A stretch of DNA of 13,474 bases from Euperipatoides rowelli (Eukaryota > Onychophora > Udeonychophora > Euonychophora > Peripatopsidae), in NCBI GenBank assembly GCA_003024985.2, contig PXIH01S0009651.1. One strand, written 5' to 3'. The position numbers and the translations under genes are program-made. The notes beneath the pieces are model-generated. The model made no database searches. It was not told where the DNA came from and saw only the letters and a program-made list of their open reading frames with translations. Of the stretch, positions 1 through 7,957 are shown piece after piece. Each line of letters begins with the position of its first letter. Positions within the stretch are counted from its first letter, which is position 1.

Positions 1-250
1 ATTAAGGGACAGGGTTGAATTAATGGAGTGAGATTGGGATGGGAAATGGTGTGGGATTAAGTGAGGGGAGGGAGATTGGGATTAAGAGTATTGGGGGGGA
101 TTTAAGTAGATAAGATGGGATTAACAGATGTGAAATGGGGGGGGGATTAAGTGAGATAAGGTGGGATTAATTGATGGTTGAATTAAGGAAGGGAGATTGG
201 GATTAAAGGAGAGTGGGATTAAGGAGGAGAGTAGCATTAAGGGATAATGC
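1..250. repeat. G-rich irregular tandem repeat (GGGATTAA minisatellite)
   Basis: The octamer GGGATTAA occurs exactly at 53, 78, 117, 143, 163, 199 and 215, with further one-base variants between. The copies are spaced 16-39 bases apart and separated by purine-rich GAGA/GGGAG spacers. The plus strand is almost free of C. Several G3 runs lie close together: 53-80 contains four runs separated by short loops, which fits a G-quadruplex-forming pattern. It lies inside AP3S intron 2 and probably continues off the left edge. I see no gene in it. Confidence 0.75.
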
Positions 251-345
251 AGGGAGAGAAGTTCTAAAATGGCCGGGCAACGCCGCGTAATTCAGCTAGT
301 TAAAAATATTTCAGAAAAAATAAATCTACAACGAAAAAAATTATA

Positions 346-366
346 TAGGCTACAGTATATAGCCTA
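346..366. repeat. 21-base palindromic element, copy 1
   Basis: Arms TAGGCTA (346-352) and TAGCCTA (360-366) are perfect inverted repeats around the 7-base loop CAGTATA. A second copy with the same arms and a one-base-different loop lies at 11138-11160. Half-copies occur elsewhere in the window, for example near 8310 and 10970. Confidence 0.6.
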
Positions 367-503
367 ATATCAGTTAAAAAAAAAGTCTTCTTTGTCTTGT
401 CCCGCTTATGTGTGGTCATGAAGAAAAAAAAAAAACTGTAATCTAAAGCTAGAAGATGGAAAGCAGATAATTTATAATGGATTCTGAGTAACAACAGTGA
501 GAG

Positions 504-722
504 TTGGGCTCTCAGGTCAGTAATATTCTCTCATCAGCAGAGGTTGCTGTTATGGAAACCATTGTGGAACAGAAGACTGTTGCCTCCAAAGAGCAGCAGA
601 TTGTCCACTATTGTGCCCATCATCTACTATGGTGCAATACATGTGTTGAGTACTACGGAAATGAGCATATTAGCAATGTTTCCTTCTACCAGTTGATCAT
701 CTTCCAGAGCAGCAAGGATTAA
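504..722 (+). other. Unidentified open frame, higher GC than surroundings
   Basis: An open frame runs to TAA at 720-722. The first ATG is at 552, giving a 56-residue product beginning METIVEQKTVASKEQQIV and containing a histidine/cysteine cluster (HYCAHHLLWCNTC). The segment is clearly richer in GC than the flanks, and AATAAA lies at 759-764, 37 bases past the stop, so it resembles a terminal exon or a retroposed fragment. I do not recognise the protein. The other frames over the same bases are broken by stops, except one short Cys-rich stretch. It lies antisense within AP3S intron 2. Whether it is a real exon is undecided. Confidence 0.2.
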
Positions 723-856
723 CGACAATTTACCATTTTTGAACTTTGTTCATGAAAAAATAAATATAGTACTACATCTGAAAAGTCCTAAATCACTGTC
801 ATTTGAATCATTAATGGCAAATGACAACGGTTCATTATACAAAACATTTTAATGAC

Positions 857-1123
857 TCAATGAGACAATTTTTTCTTCAAAGCAATTTCACCAATGATTG
901 CAGTAGCTTTTGTTTGGCCACCGCAATAACATTTAGCCTCTTCATTTTTCTGGAACATTTTTCTTTTTTTAAATAAAGGACCCGAGAGATCAGTCACAAC
1001 TAGCAGAATATTATGCTCAAACAAAAAGAAGGTAAAATAACATTCAGTGGCAATGTATGATTGTTCATTTATTGCATAAAAAGAGCCAATTTTACTATTA
1101 TATGGTCTGCCCTTTGTATAATT
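857..1123 (-). other. Unidentified 88-codon stop-free frame
   Basis: The minus strand is free of stops from 1123 down to TGA at 857-859. It has no early ATG, so it would have to be an exon or a relic. Readable parts include SFYAINEQSYIA, LLVVTDLSG and EAKCYCGGQTKATAIIG. The same frame continues upstream, past one TGA at 1124-1126, for another 65 codons (to 1321). No good splice acceptor is visible at the upstream edge. The LLVVTDL stretch recalls the head domain of XLF/NHEJ1, but the similarity is too weak to name it. About one frame of this length is expected by chance in AT-rich sequence of this size. It is not AP3S exon 3. Confidence 0.18.
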
Positions 1124-1389
1124 TCATATTTTTTTAAAAATTGATATCCGTTCTACCATCATGCGAGTTGTTAATATGACAATGACATAAATGAGATGGT
1201 GCTTGGTGTACGGTACACGGAGGGGAAAAGGCAAAAGGCTACAGGAACCAAGGTCAAATAGGTTAGGTTTACTGATTAAAATGCATACATTTAAAAAAAA
1301 AACAATTGGGAGAATTAGCAACCTAATATCAAATTAAATATTAAAACTTTTATGATTATAACTTATAAATTTTCTGAAGCAAGTCTCAC

Positions 1390-1481
1390 CTTCCACCTTC
1401 TAAAAAATTGCAAACATTGTCATCTCTTTTAGATACCAACTGGAATGTTTCACGAATTATTTGTTGTTGTAAATCTTCATT
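1390..1481 (-). CDS. AP3S1: AP-3 complex sigma subunit, coding exon 2
   Basis: This 92-base exon encodes 30 residues plus two bases of the next codon. The product reads EDLQQQIIRETFQLVSKRDD followed by NVCNFLEGG, nearly identical to the same stretch of animal AP-3 sigma-1 and sigma-2. The acceptor on the minus strand is a run of T ending TAATAG at 1482, and the donor GTGAGA begins at 1389, both good sites. The exon begins in phase 0, directly continuing exon 1. It ends in phase 2 with AG, which becomes Ser or Arg; sigma-2 has Ser there. The encoded part belongs to the longin-like fold that packs against the delta and mu3 subunits. Whether this is an AP3S1/AP3S2 ancestor or one paralogue cannot be told from 53 residues. 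Confidence 0.95.
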
Positions 1482-1969
1482 CTATTAAAAAAAAAAAATT
1501 TAATAAACAAATTTCAACAAATATGATCTTTAATAACTCATACATGATGTAAAATTAAGACCGCAGAATGGTAAATAGTAAAAAATAAAATTTAAAAAGT
1601 AAATTGAAATTTCGAGATTAGGTTAAAGGCACCTTATTTTTCAAGCCTTCTCCAATATGAATAGCTAAGCTATTACTTGGTCAATTTGTTTAAAATTTTT
1701 CACACACAGTAGGCTATATTATAAAGTACAGTATATGTATCAAACTTGATTCAAGACTACGGTACTAAAAGTTTAAACAAATGGATTGAATAAGATAATT
1801 TTTTCTATAGAAGTTAAGGATAGTATAGCATATGTACGAGATTGGTATTTGCAAACATGCATTCAATGTAGTCTACTACCCCTAGAAAAAATTAGTTATT
1901 GTACAAAATGGCCCCAAATTTGCAAACAAAGGCAACATGGACATTTGGATTTTGAAATTATTTTTTAAG

Positions 1970-1996
1970 TTCAAGACTCCAATTTGGAGTCTTGAA
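1970..1996. repeat. 27-base near-perfect palindrome
   Basis: TTCAAGACTCCAA (1970-1982) is followed, after one T, by its exact reverse complement TTGGAGTCTTGAA (1984-1996). A 13-bp arm with a one-base spacer would extrude as a tight hairpin in single-stranded DNA or RNA. It could be the fold-back remnant of a small transposon. No flanking target duplication is obvious. Confidence 0.7.
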
Positions 1997-2423
1997 ATTT
2001 GGGACATACTGTAAGCTATATTTTTATTTGCCTAATTACATTATATTAAATGCATTAGTGATTTCAGAATGTATTTGTTAACTGTAAATAATTCATAACA
2101 GTAACCTATGGGCACTGGGAAGGCCCATTGATAAGGAGGGGCAGGGAGTAGGCTACATCGTACCTGGGCCCAGAGCTGTTACCTATATTACAAGTTATTG
2201 CAACAAATGACCAGGGCTCGAATTTCATGGTAGCCCATATCTACCAAAAAAAAATTTTGGCTACCATATTATGAACAATAGTAGCCAGGCTTGGCTACTA
2301 AAATTAGACGTTTATTTAAAAAAAACTAAAATTCGACGCTTATTTAAAAAAAAAATTGCTTGTTGAAATTAACGATAAATTCTTTAACATATTTACCCCA
2401 CCAGTTCGAACCCCTCCATCAAA

Positions 2424-2479
2424 TGGTAGGTCTGAGATTCATACGCTAGAATACTAACGTCTGGATCTCAGACCTACCA
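2424..2479. repeat. 15-bp perfect inverted repeat (hairpin)
   Basis: TGGTAGGTCTGAGAT (2424-2438) is matched by its exact reverse complement ATCTCAGACCTACCA (2465-2479), leaving a 26-base loop. It lies inside the hAT-like block. It could be an internal fold-back or the ends of a very small nested insert. Confidence 0.65.
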
Positions 2480-2519
2480 ATAGATACTATTTTTTTTTAA
2501 AATGGATTATATAGAAATT

Positions 2520-2593
2520 CTGTACAATCCGAACAACTCGACAGTCCGAACAGGGCTTGGTCCCAATTAATTCAGACTAGAGGGGGTTTACTG
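2520..2593 (-). mobile_element. Pogo/Tigger-like terminal sequence (solo end)
   Basis: Read on the minus strand from 2593 the sequence begins CAGTAAACCCCCTCTAGTC and is preceded by TA (2594-2595), the target dinucleotide of pogo and Tc1 elements. The CAGTnnnCCC(C)TC start followed by repeated TTCGGA motifs (TCCGAAC on plus at 2528 and 2545) is the layout of pogo/Tigger termini. I do not see a partner terminus, so this is a truncated end or a solo inverted repeat. Confidence 0.45.
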
Positions 2594-3576
2594 TATATTT
2601 ATCATAATTTATAATAAAATAATTGTAACAATATAAGCTACTTAACTAGAATAAGTTTCAGCATTTTGACATTGTGATTAAAATTTTTACACGCCACCAA
2701 AGAGCCATCTCACAATTTATTAAAAATAATATATTTTAAAAATTCACTAGGCTGTATATATGTTGTTTAAAGCTTATTTTGTCTCCACAAAAGCTTGTTT
2801 CCTCTGTTGTTGGTCCTCCTTTTATTTTTTTTGAGAAAATATTGCGATAACCCAACGAGCTAGAAATATACAGTATGCCACTGTTGCTAATCGTAATATT
2901 GTTTTTTTAAACATATAAATTACAGTAAGGTTCCAAAATAGCCTAATTAAGAAATTAAATTCTAATACTTTAATCTATTGATATTTCATTGGAGGCAAGT
3001 ATAAAAATTTGATTAAATTTTTAAGTTTGGCTGCTGTTTAAATTAAATTCCAAGACATTCCGTTAGTCGGGCAACCAAATTTCATATGGCAGTAGCCCGA
3101 CCTGGCTACTTAAAAAATTGGTGGAATTTAACCCCTGAGTTCATAGTTTACCAATAGAACTTTTATGGCCTAATGATTTAACTATGACCAACAGCTTGAA
3201 TAATCCTATTCAAAAGATCAGGCATTAGCTTTAGCCTGTAGACATATTGTACCTATATTCTGACAAGTCAATGATTTTATGCTATAAAGGCCTACCATAT
3301 TCAATTTATACGTGAATCATAAAAAGCATATTGAATCATATAAAATGCATATTAACCCTTGCCAAAGCATGTTGTGATTCAAAATTTTTCACAAAAAAAT
3401 TAAGACCAGAAAAGCTTATTTTTAACATGTATACGGTACTAAATATATTCTGTTGCTCTGATCTGATTGCAAATAGATGTTCTTGAAATTTCATCCGTAT
3501 TGTAGCATATTTGAATAAAAACCCTAATAATAATAATAACAAAGATGTTCAAACATGCTTTGTTCTCTCTGATCCT

Positions 3577-3685
3577 TTTATTTTATTTATCATGGAGGTA
3601 GCATAGGAACATGAGGCCTCATCAGAGCACTCAATTCCACCACACTCTCATCTTCCATACCCTTTTTAGTCTTGAAAGCTACAGC
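3577..3685 (-). other. Short coding-like fragment with AATAAA-type tail
   Basis: On the minus strand a 31-codon frame ends TGA (3590-3592), followed at once by TAAATAAAATAAAA. The residues after an internal ATG (3656-3658) read MEDESVVELSALMRPHVPML. The segment 3590-3760 is richer in GC than its flanks. A stop running straight into an A-rich AATAAA repeat is typical of a truncated non-LTR retrotransposon 3' end, but a cryptic terminal exon is possible. I do not recognise the peptide. Confidence 0.25.
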
Positions 3686-6600
3686 TCATGGCATAAAACT
3701 GTAGGACTAAAATCAGGATGACTAATAAAGAAAGGGGACCAAAAAAACAACAACTTTGTAACCCCTGATAAAATTGCTCTGAGAGCTTTCTCAGATTATT
3801 TAAATAAATTGAACATGTTTTGATAAATCACACTAGCTCAGAGTTTTAAATTATTAAAAAAAAAAAATAGAGACAGTATGAGAAATGTTTGAAAGAGAAG
3901 TTATTAACTATAGATGAGCAAGAAGATAATAAAAATGCAGCCATTGAAAAAGGCTCAGAGATCACATCACAGTAAAAGAAAAATTAGAAAAAACAATATG
4001 TAAGAGTGAAAAGCTGTAGATAATAAGTTTATATGGTTGCTGACTTCAAGAGCAACCACATGCTTGAAAATAGGGATGAAAGACAAACAAATTTTATCCA
4101 CTTCTAAAATCTGGTTAAGAGCATTTATAATTTTTGATTTGGTGAAAGAATTTCCTAGTGTAAATAAAGATGGGAATAAATGAATTCACGTAAAAAAAAA
4201 AGGCTGATTTTAGAAATATAAAGGAGAAATTTACAAACTTAAAAAAAAAAAAAAAATTCCCAACAACAAAAATAGGTTTCTCTAAATTTACTGATTGTTT
4301 CCACAAAATTATGTCCTAAAACTCATTCTGTGTGTGACACATTCACTAAAACATAAAGCTCATTATCAGTGGATTCAAACTCAAGAAAATTATACTTTGC
4401 TAACATAATGGTCTCACTTTAAAATTCAAATCATTTAGAGTTGAAATCATGTGCAATACATCTCAACAAACATATCGTGTTGAAAGTTTTTTTTTTAAAT
4501 CTGGAATTAACAATTTTAGAAGTTTTGCATCAAGAAATGCAAAATTACTTACAAGCAAAGCATTTAATTCATTGATGCACTATTGAAAAATTTACAAAAG
4601 ACATCGTCAAGATATTAAAATCTTATTCGTGATCAAGTTTCATAAAAAAAAAGCACACATTTACAACTCATGAAAGGATGAGGCACAATAATATCACTGA
4701 ACAAGAACAATGCTCAAGCAGCTGTGCATCTAAATGCCAAATATTTGAGAGATACAAAAGTTGCATTTTTATTTAAAATGATACAGTAAGCTAGGCATAG
4801 GCTACATATGTTTCAAAGAAAACTTTGTTCATTTCTTTTATCAGAGATAATACAAAACATAAAAAAAAAATCACTAAAACTTTTAATAATTTATGCCACC
4901 ACAAAAAAAAAAAAAAAAAGACGGGGAGAGGGATTAGGAGTGCTGTGATTTAATTATGCTACTGTTCATGGAAAATAGTAAGATCTGTGTTAAATTGGGG
5001 AGACGGAACTGTAAAATAAAACTTGCAATATGTGACAACTTACAAAGGCCAAAAAATGAACAAATTATGATGTCTTACTAGCCTAATTATTTTGGTACTT
5101 ACTGCATGTATAAACGGTACTACCGCACACATCTTTTATTACATACCTAACTTTACCCTAACTCCAATTATGTGTGGAATCCACTAAATTCCAACCCTAG
5201 GATAATCAAGAGGTGCAATAACCCCTTTTGAATATATTCTGACAAGTAGTATGTTACCACTAAATATTTGTTTACATATGGTAGAACTGTTAATACGTAA
5301 GCCATTATTTGAATGAAATAGTAGGCTATTTACATAGTGTATCTTTCATGCACTTTTTTACTTCACAAATGAGTAGGCTATACAAAAGAAATCAAAATGA
5401 TAAAGGACATATTTCACAAATCTAAACAGTAAGAAATAGACACAAGTTGTTTATTATACATCAATCATAAAACTACAAACAATATACTGTAGCTAATAAT
5501 TTTCTCACAAAAATATTAAACAACTCATCGCAGAACCTTAAAACCAATATCTATTAATCAAATAAATTTATAGTACGCCAATTGCTGGTTGTTAATGTGC
5601 TCTATCGTCAGATGATTCAAATTAGGAAATGACAAATTTTCATGCATGTAGGCTAATCGGTTCCCACACAATCATCTTAGCCCTCAAAATTTTGGAGTTA
5701 TTTTGTGAAGTTTTAAAAGACTTTTCAGAAAATTTTTATATCAGTTATCCTATCCCATTAAAATCAAATTTAATATAAAAGGTACTCTAATTTTCATGAT
5801 TTGATTGCTGAGAACTAGGCTTATATTTAATGATTTTTGAAAGTTATACTTTCTTAAATGATTATCACCTATCAATTAATATGCATAAAATGGAAACTGT
5901 GCTTAAATGAACGGTACAACCTTTGTCTTGAAACTAAGGATCTAGTGCTAATGGAATAGTGACTAATTCAGTAATTCTATACTTTTATCAAACTTACTTT
6001 AGCAGTAGGCTGCCAGCCAATAAAATAAGTACTGTACATTAAGTGAAGACATTAAAACCTGTCAAATGTTTGTAGTTAGGCTAGATTAGAATAGATTACC
6101 AGTTTTTCAGGATCTTCATAATCAAATGAAAATGCTATCCTAGATCCTATCGTTAAATAGTATCAAATGAATAATAATTACAAAATAAAAAAAAATTTCA
6201 ATGCAAAATAAATTAATCAGATGACAACAGAAATCTATAAAAAGAATTTCTAAATGATTTTTGAGTAGCAATGTTTCATATAGAGGGAATTTTGTTCTAA
6301 CGTTGGCAGAGTAATGTGTAAATGAATGATTTGCAAAAGAATTTGAACGATGTTGGACGAATAAATTTCCAGCTGACTTTTGTTTTGTCTAGTATTTAAA
6401 TCATGAATACAAACATTTAATGATATAAATGGAGTAGATAAACTTAAATCAATTGTTTTTTAATTAAATCTAACTTATTTTATTCTAGAGTACTGTATGT
6501 TATCCAAGATTCATCATAGTAGCCAAGAATTGATAAAAAAAATAAATGTTTTTGTTTACATTGATTTAAAAGGCATTCATGTCACTTATTTTTATAACTG

Positions 6601-6805
6601 TATCCTTTATTATATTTTTTTAGTAATAGTGCCAAATCAATCACAATCACTAATATGCCTAAAGGAATGTCAATCAAAAACTACATTTTATAGGCAAAAT
6701 AATGTTAAATAAAAACTGCAATGTTATACAGTAAGTCGAGAGAGGCTTACGACATTTTACGATTATTTTGAAATGTAAAACATAACAATGACAAACAGCA
6801 CTTAC

Positions 6806-6874
6806 ATAATGCTGGTAAAACTTAGAAAGTCTGGGTTTTCCGTGATTGTTAAAAACTAAAACCGCTTTGATCAT
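6806..6874 (-). CDS. AP3S1: AP-3 complex sigma subunit, coding exon 1 (start)
   Basis: The exon encodes 23 residues, MIKAVLVFNNHGKPRLSKFY then QHY, the strongly conserved N-terminus of AP-3 sigma (human begins MIKAILIFNNHGKPRLSKFY). The ATG at 6872-6874 has A at -3 and matches the family start exactly. The donor TAT|GTAAGT follows at 6805, phase 0, so the frame reads straight into exon 2 at 1481. AP-3 sigma is the small subunit of the cytosolic AP-3 heterotetramer (delta, beta3, mu3, sigma3), which sorts cargo from endosomes and Golgi to lysosomes and lysosome-related organelles. With exon 2 this covers about 53 of roughly 190 residues. The gene is transcribed away from CDO1, with 415 bp between the two start codons. 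Confidence 0.96.
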
Positions 6875-6974
6875 GATTAAAATTACTTAAAAAACACTAA
6901 TTAAAGGTAATACGGACATTTGCTGCTACCGATTCATATTAATAAACGTTATTAGACAATCGACATTAGTGAAT

Positions 6975-6991
6975 CCAATCTCCCAGCATGC
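6975..6991. promoter_or_regulatory. CCAAT box abutting ZNF143/STAF-type core
   Basis: CCAAT (6975-6979) is followed after one base by TCCCAGCATGC (6981-6991). The latter matches the core of the ZNF143/STAF site (TTCCCAGCATGC), frequent in vertebrate bidirectional and housekeeping promoters. It lies 107-117 bp upstream of the AP3S ATG, a sensible promoter distance. Confidence 0.55.
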
Positions 6992-7150
6992 CATTTGAAG
7001 TGATATTTGCAAATAAATAATAAAACTAAACTATTAAATTATTAATAATTATAAAACTTATTCCTTTAAGAAAATATCAATATATATTAATTATTTTCAT
7101 TTTTAATAAACATAATTATTAACATTGACCACACCTCCACGATTATATGG

Positions 7151-7158
7151 TGACGTCA
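7151..7158. promoter_or_regulatory. Full palindromic CRE, TGACGTCA
   Basis: The perfect 8-base CREB/ATF site TGACGTCA lies 132 bp upstream of the CDO1 ATG in a region otherwise poor in CpG. A perfect octamer by chance in 415 bp of AT-rich sequence is unlikely. It suggests cAMP or ATF4-like stress control of CDO1, which is inference. Confidence 0.5.
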
Positions 7159-7237
7159 AAGAAATTGAAAGAATGATATAGTATGTTTTCTGTATAAACA
7201 GGTTTATCAATGCTTGGTCTAACGCGTGGAAAATAGT

Positions 7238-7263
7238 TATAAAGTGTGCAGATTGTATAAAAA
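7238..7263 (+). promoter_or_regulatory. TATA-like boxes upstream of CDO1
   Basis: TATAAAG begins at 7238 and TATAAAAA at 7256. The first would place transcription start near 7268 and give a 5' UTR of only about 20 bases. The second is only 27 bases before the bottom of the ATG context, so it is a less likely core element. AT-rich sequence makes chance matches common. Confidence 0.3.
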
Positions 7264-7275
7264 GTTTCTAAACTT

Positions 7276-7284
7276 ATGAAGTGA
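7276..7284 (+). promoter_or_regulatory. Two-codon upstream ORF before CDO1 ATG
   Basis: ATG AAG TGA at 7276-7284 ends five bases before the CDO1 ATG (7290). Its context is weak (C at -3), whereas the main ATG has A at -3 and G at +4. It matters only if the transcript starts upstream of 7276. Confidence 0.35.
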
Positions 7285-7289
7285 TAATA

Positions 7290-7465
7290 ATGGACCGAAT
7301 GAAAATGATAAATTCAAACCCGCAAACTTTAAACGAATTAATTGAAGAATTGCATAGAATATTTGAAAATGACAAAATTAATACAGATGAAGTGCGTGCG
7401 GTAATGTCAGCATACAATAGTAATTCCAAAGAGTGGAAGAAATATGCAAAATTTGATCCACACAG
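7290..7465 (+). CDS. CDO1: Cysteine dioxygenase type I, coding exon 1
   Basis: The exon encodes 58 residues plus the first two bases (AG) of the next codon. Residues after about 13 read TLNELIEELHRIFENDKI then NTDEVRAVMSAY and EWKKYAKFD, matching the N-terminus of animal CDO1 (human has LHQLF, EEVQAIMEAY and EWAMYAKFDQYR). The first in-frame ATG after stop TAA (7269-7271) is at 7290, in strong context, giving an N-terminus close to the human length. The exon ends CACAG|GTAAGT, a consensus donor; AG plus a purine would restore the conserved Arg. CDO1 is a cytosolic Fe(II) cupin that oxidises L-cysteine to cysteine sulfinate, feeding hypotaurine/taurine synthesis. The iron-binding histidines and Cys-Tyr cofactor lie in later exons, outside the window. 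Confidence 0.95.
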
Positions 7466-7854
7466 GTAAGTCAAAATGTTTGGTATTGGATGGTTTGTAA
7501 TAGATAAGATGATCTTGCTATTTATCCTTCATGTTAATAATGTCTTTAGGTATTTATTTTTATTTTAAAAAGTAAAGCAATTCACCTGTAACCTGTTTAA
7601 TAAACAATAAGCATACCTGTATGTTTTTGATTATTTGTTTGATATTTAAACATTTGATGAAAAGTTTCCTCTTTAATGTAAACTGTCAAATAAATATATT
7701 TTACTGGGTTTAATAATTAATGTTTATGATTGCTGTCACATCAGATTATTATGAAAATATTAAAAGTATTATACTGTACTTTTGCGAAGTTAGCGGAAAT
7801 TTATTTATTTATTCATAATTTTTTTTTAGCCTTACGTATTATTGTTAATTTTTA

Positions 7855-7868
7855 CCCCCCCCCCCCCC
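7855..7868 (+). repeat. Poly-C tract (14 C)
   Basis: Fourteen consecutive C lie in an AT-rich intron. Comparable plus-strand poly-G tracts occur at 10226-10238 (13), 10788-10798 (11) and 12550-12559 (10). Their lengths may be affected by sequencing error. Confidence 0.9.
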
Positions 7869-7957
7869 TTTTCTTATTTTATTTGTTGAATTATTCAGTG
7901 CTTTAAGCCTTTAGTGTACAGTACTGTAACTGTTTCTTTTTGACAATATGCCACAGT

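Larger units (their letters stand above)
1..1389 (-). other. AP3S intron 2 (partial)
   Basis: This stretch follows the GTGAGA donor of AP3S exon 2 on the minus strand, so it is intron 2 up to the left edge. AP3S exon 3 should encode the conserved stretch after the EGG of exon 2, including the segment equivalent to RHYATLYFVFCVD. I looked for it on the minus strand and did not find it, so it must lie outside the window. Inside are the G-rich repeat at 1-250, a short palindrome at 346-366, and open frames at 504-722 (plus) and 857-1123 (minus), listed separately. Confidence 0.7.
2212..3137. mobile_element. Probable hAT-like non-autonomous element
   Basis: The left end starts CAGGGCTCGAATTTC at 2212. 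The right end, read on the minus strand from 3137, starts CAGGGGTTAAATTCC. The ends form imperfect terminal inverted repeats with the CAGGG start common in hAT elements. Near each end lies a matching 20-base block with arms AGTAGCC and GGCTACT (2280-2299 and, inverted, 3091-3110), each itself palindromic. Further GGTAGCCC/GGCTACC copies sit near the left end. There is no transposase frame. The eight bases flanking the two ends do not match, so the boundaries or the family may be wrong. A pogo-like terminus lies inside, suggesting nesting. Confidence 0.5.
1482..6805 (-). other. AP3S intron 1 (5,324 bp)
   Basis: The intron runs between the donor GTAAGT after exon 1 (minus strand, from 6805) and the T-tract/TAATAG acceptor before exon 2. 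It is AT-rich with many A runs; the longest is 17 A at 4903-4919. It carries the palindrome at 1970-1996, the transposon-like block 2212-3137, and a small fragment with an AATAAA-type tail at 3577-3685. From about 3,760 to 6,800 I see only AT-rich sequence with scattered TACTGTA, TAGGCTA and ACGGTAC motifs and no credible gene. The open frames at 1786-1968 and 6497-6712 (plus) look like chance. Confidence 0.85.
6875..7289. promoter_or_regulatory. Bidirectional AP3S-CDO1 promoter region
   Basis: The 415 bp between the two divergent start codons must hold both 5' UTRs and both core promoters, unless either gene has an upstream non-coding exon. The AP3S side has CCAAT (6975-6979) directly next to a ZNF143-type core (6981-6991). 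The CDO1 side has a CACACC box (about 7130), a full CRE (7151-7158) and TATA-like boxes (7238-7244, 7256-7263). The middle (7000-7125) is very AT-rich. I cannot fix the transcription starts. Confidence 0.8.

Noticed and set aside
540-670. Cys-rich third-frame reading (CCYGNHC...CC) resembling a small secreted peptide
   Set aside because: No start or signal peptide, stops on both sides, and no regular cysteine framework; a by-product of TGT/TGC-rich sequence.
857-1123. AP3S exon 3
   Set aside because: The translation lacks the conserved LIGG, YRHYATLYFVF and VDSSESELG stretches that exon 3 must encode.
1786-1968. 60-codon plus-strand frame in AP3S intron 1
   Set aside because: No homology recognised, non-ATG start, AT-rich codons, and no splice or polyadenylation context. 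Consistent with chance.
2400-2420. TTCGAAC resembling a tRNA T-loop / B box
   Set aside because: The flanking bases do not form a T-arm stem and no cloverleaf can be built around it.
6497-6712. 71-codon plus-strand frame antisense to AP3S intron 1
   Set aside because: Composition is that of the AT-rich background, with no recognisable motif.
7274-7474. Minus-strand 66-codon frame opposite CDO1 exon 1
   Set aside because: Shadow of the CDO1 coding exon, whose plus-strand translation matches a known family.
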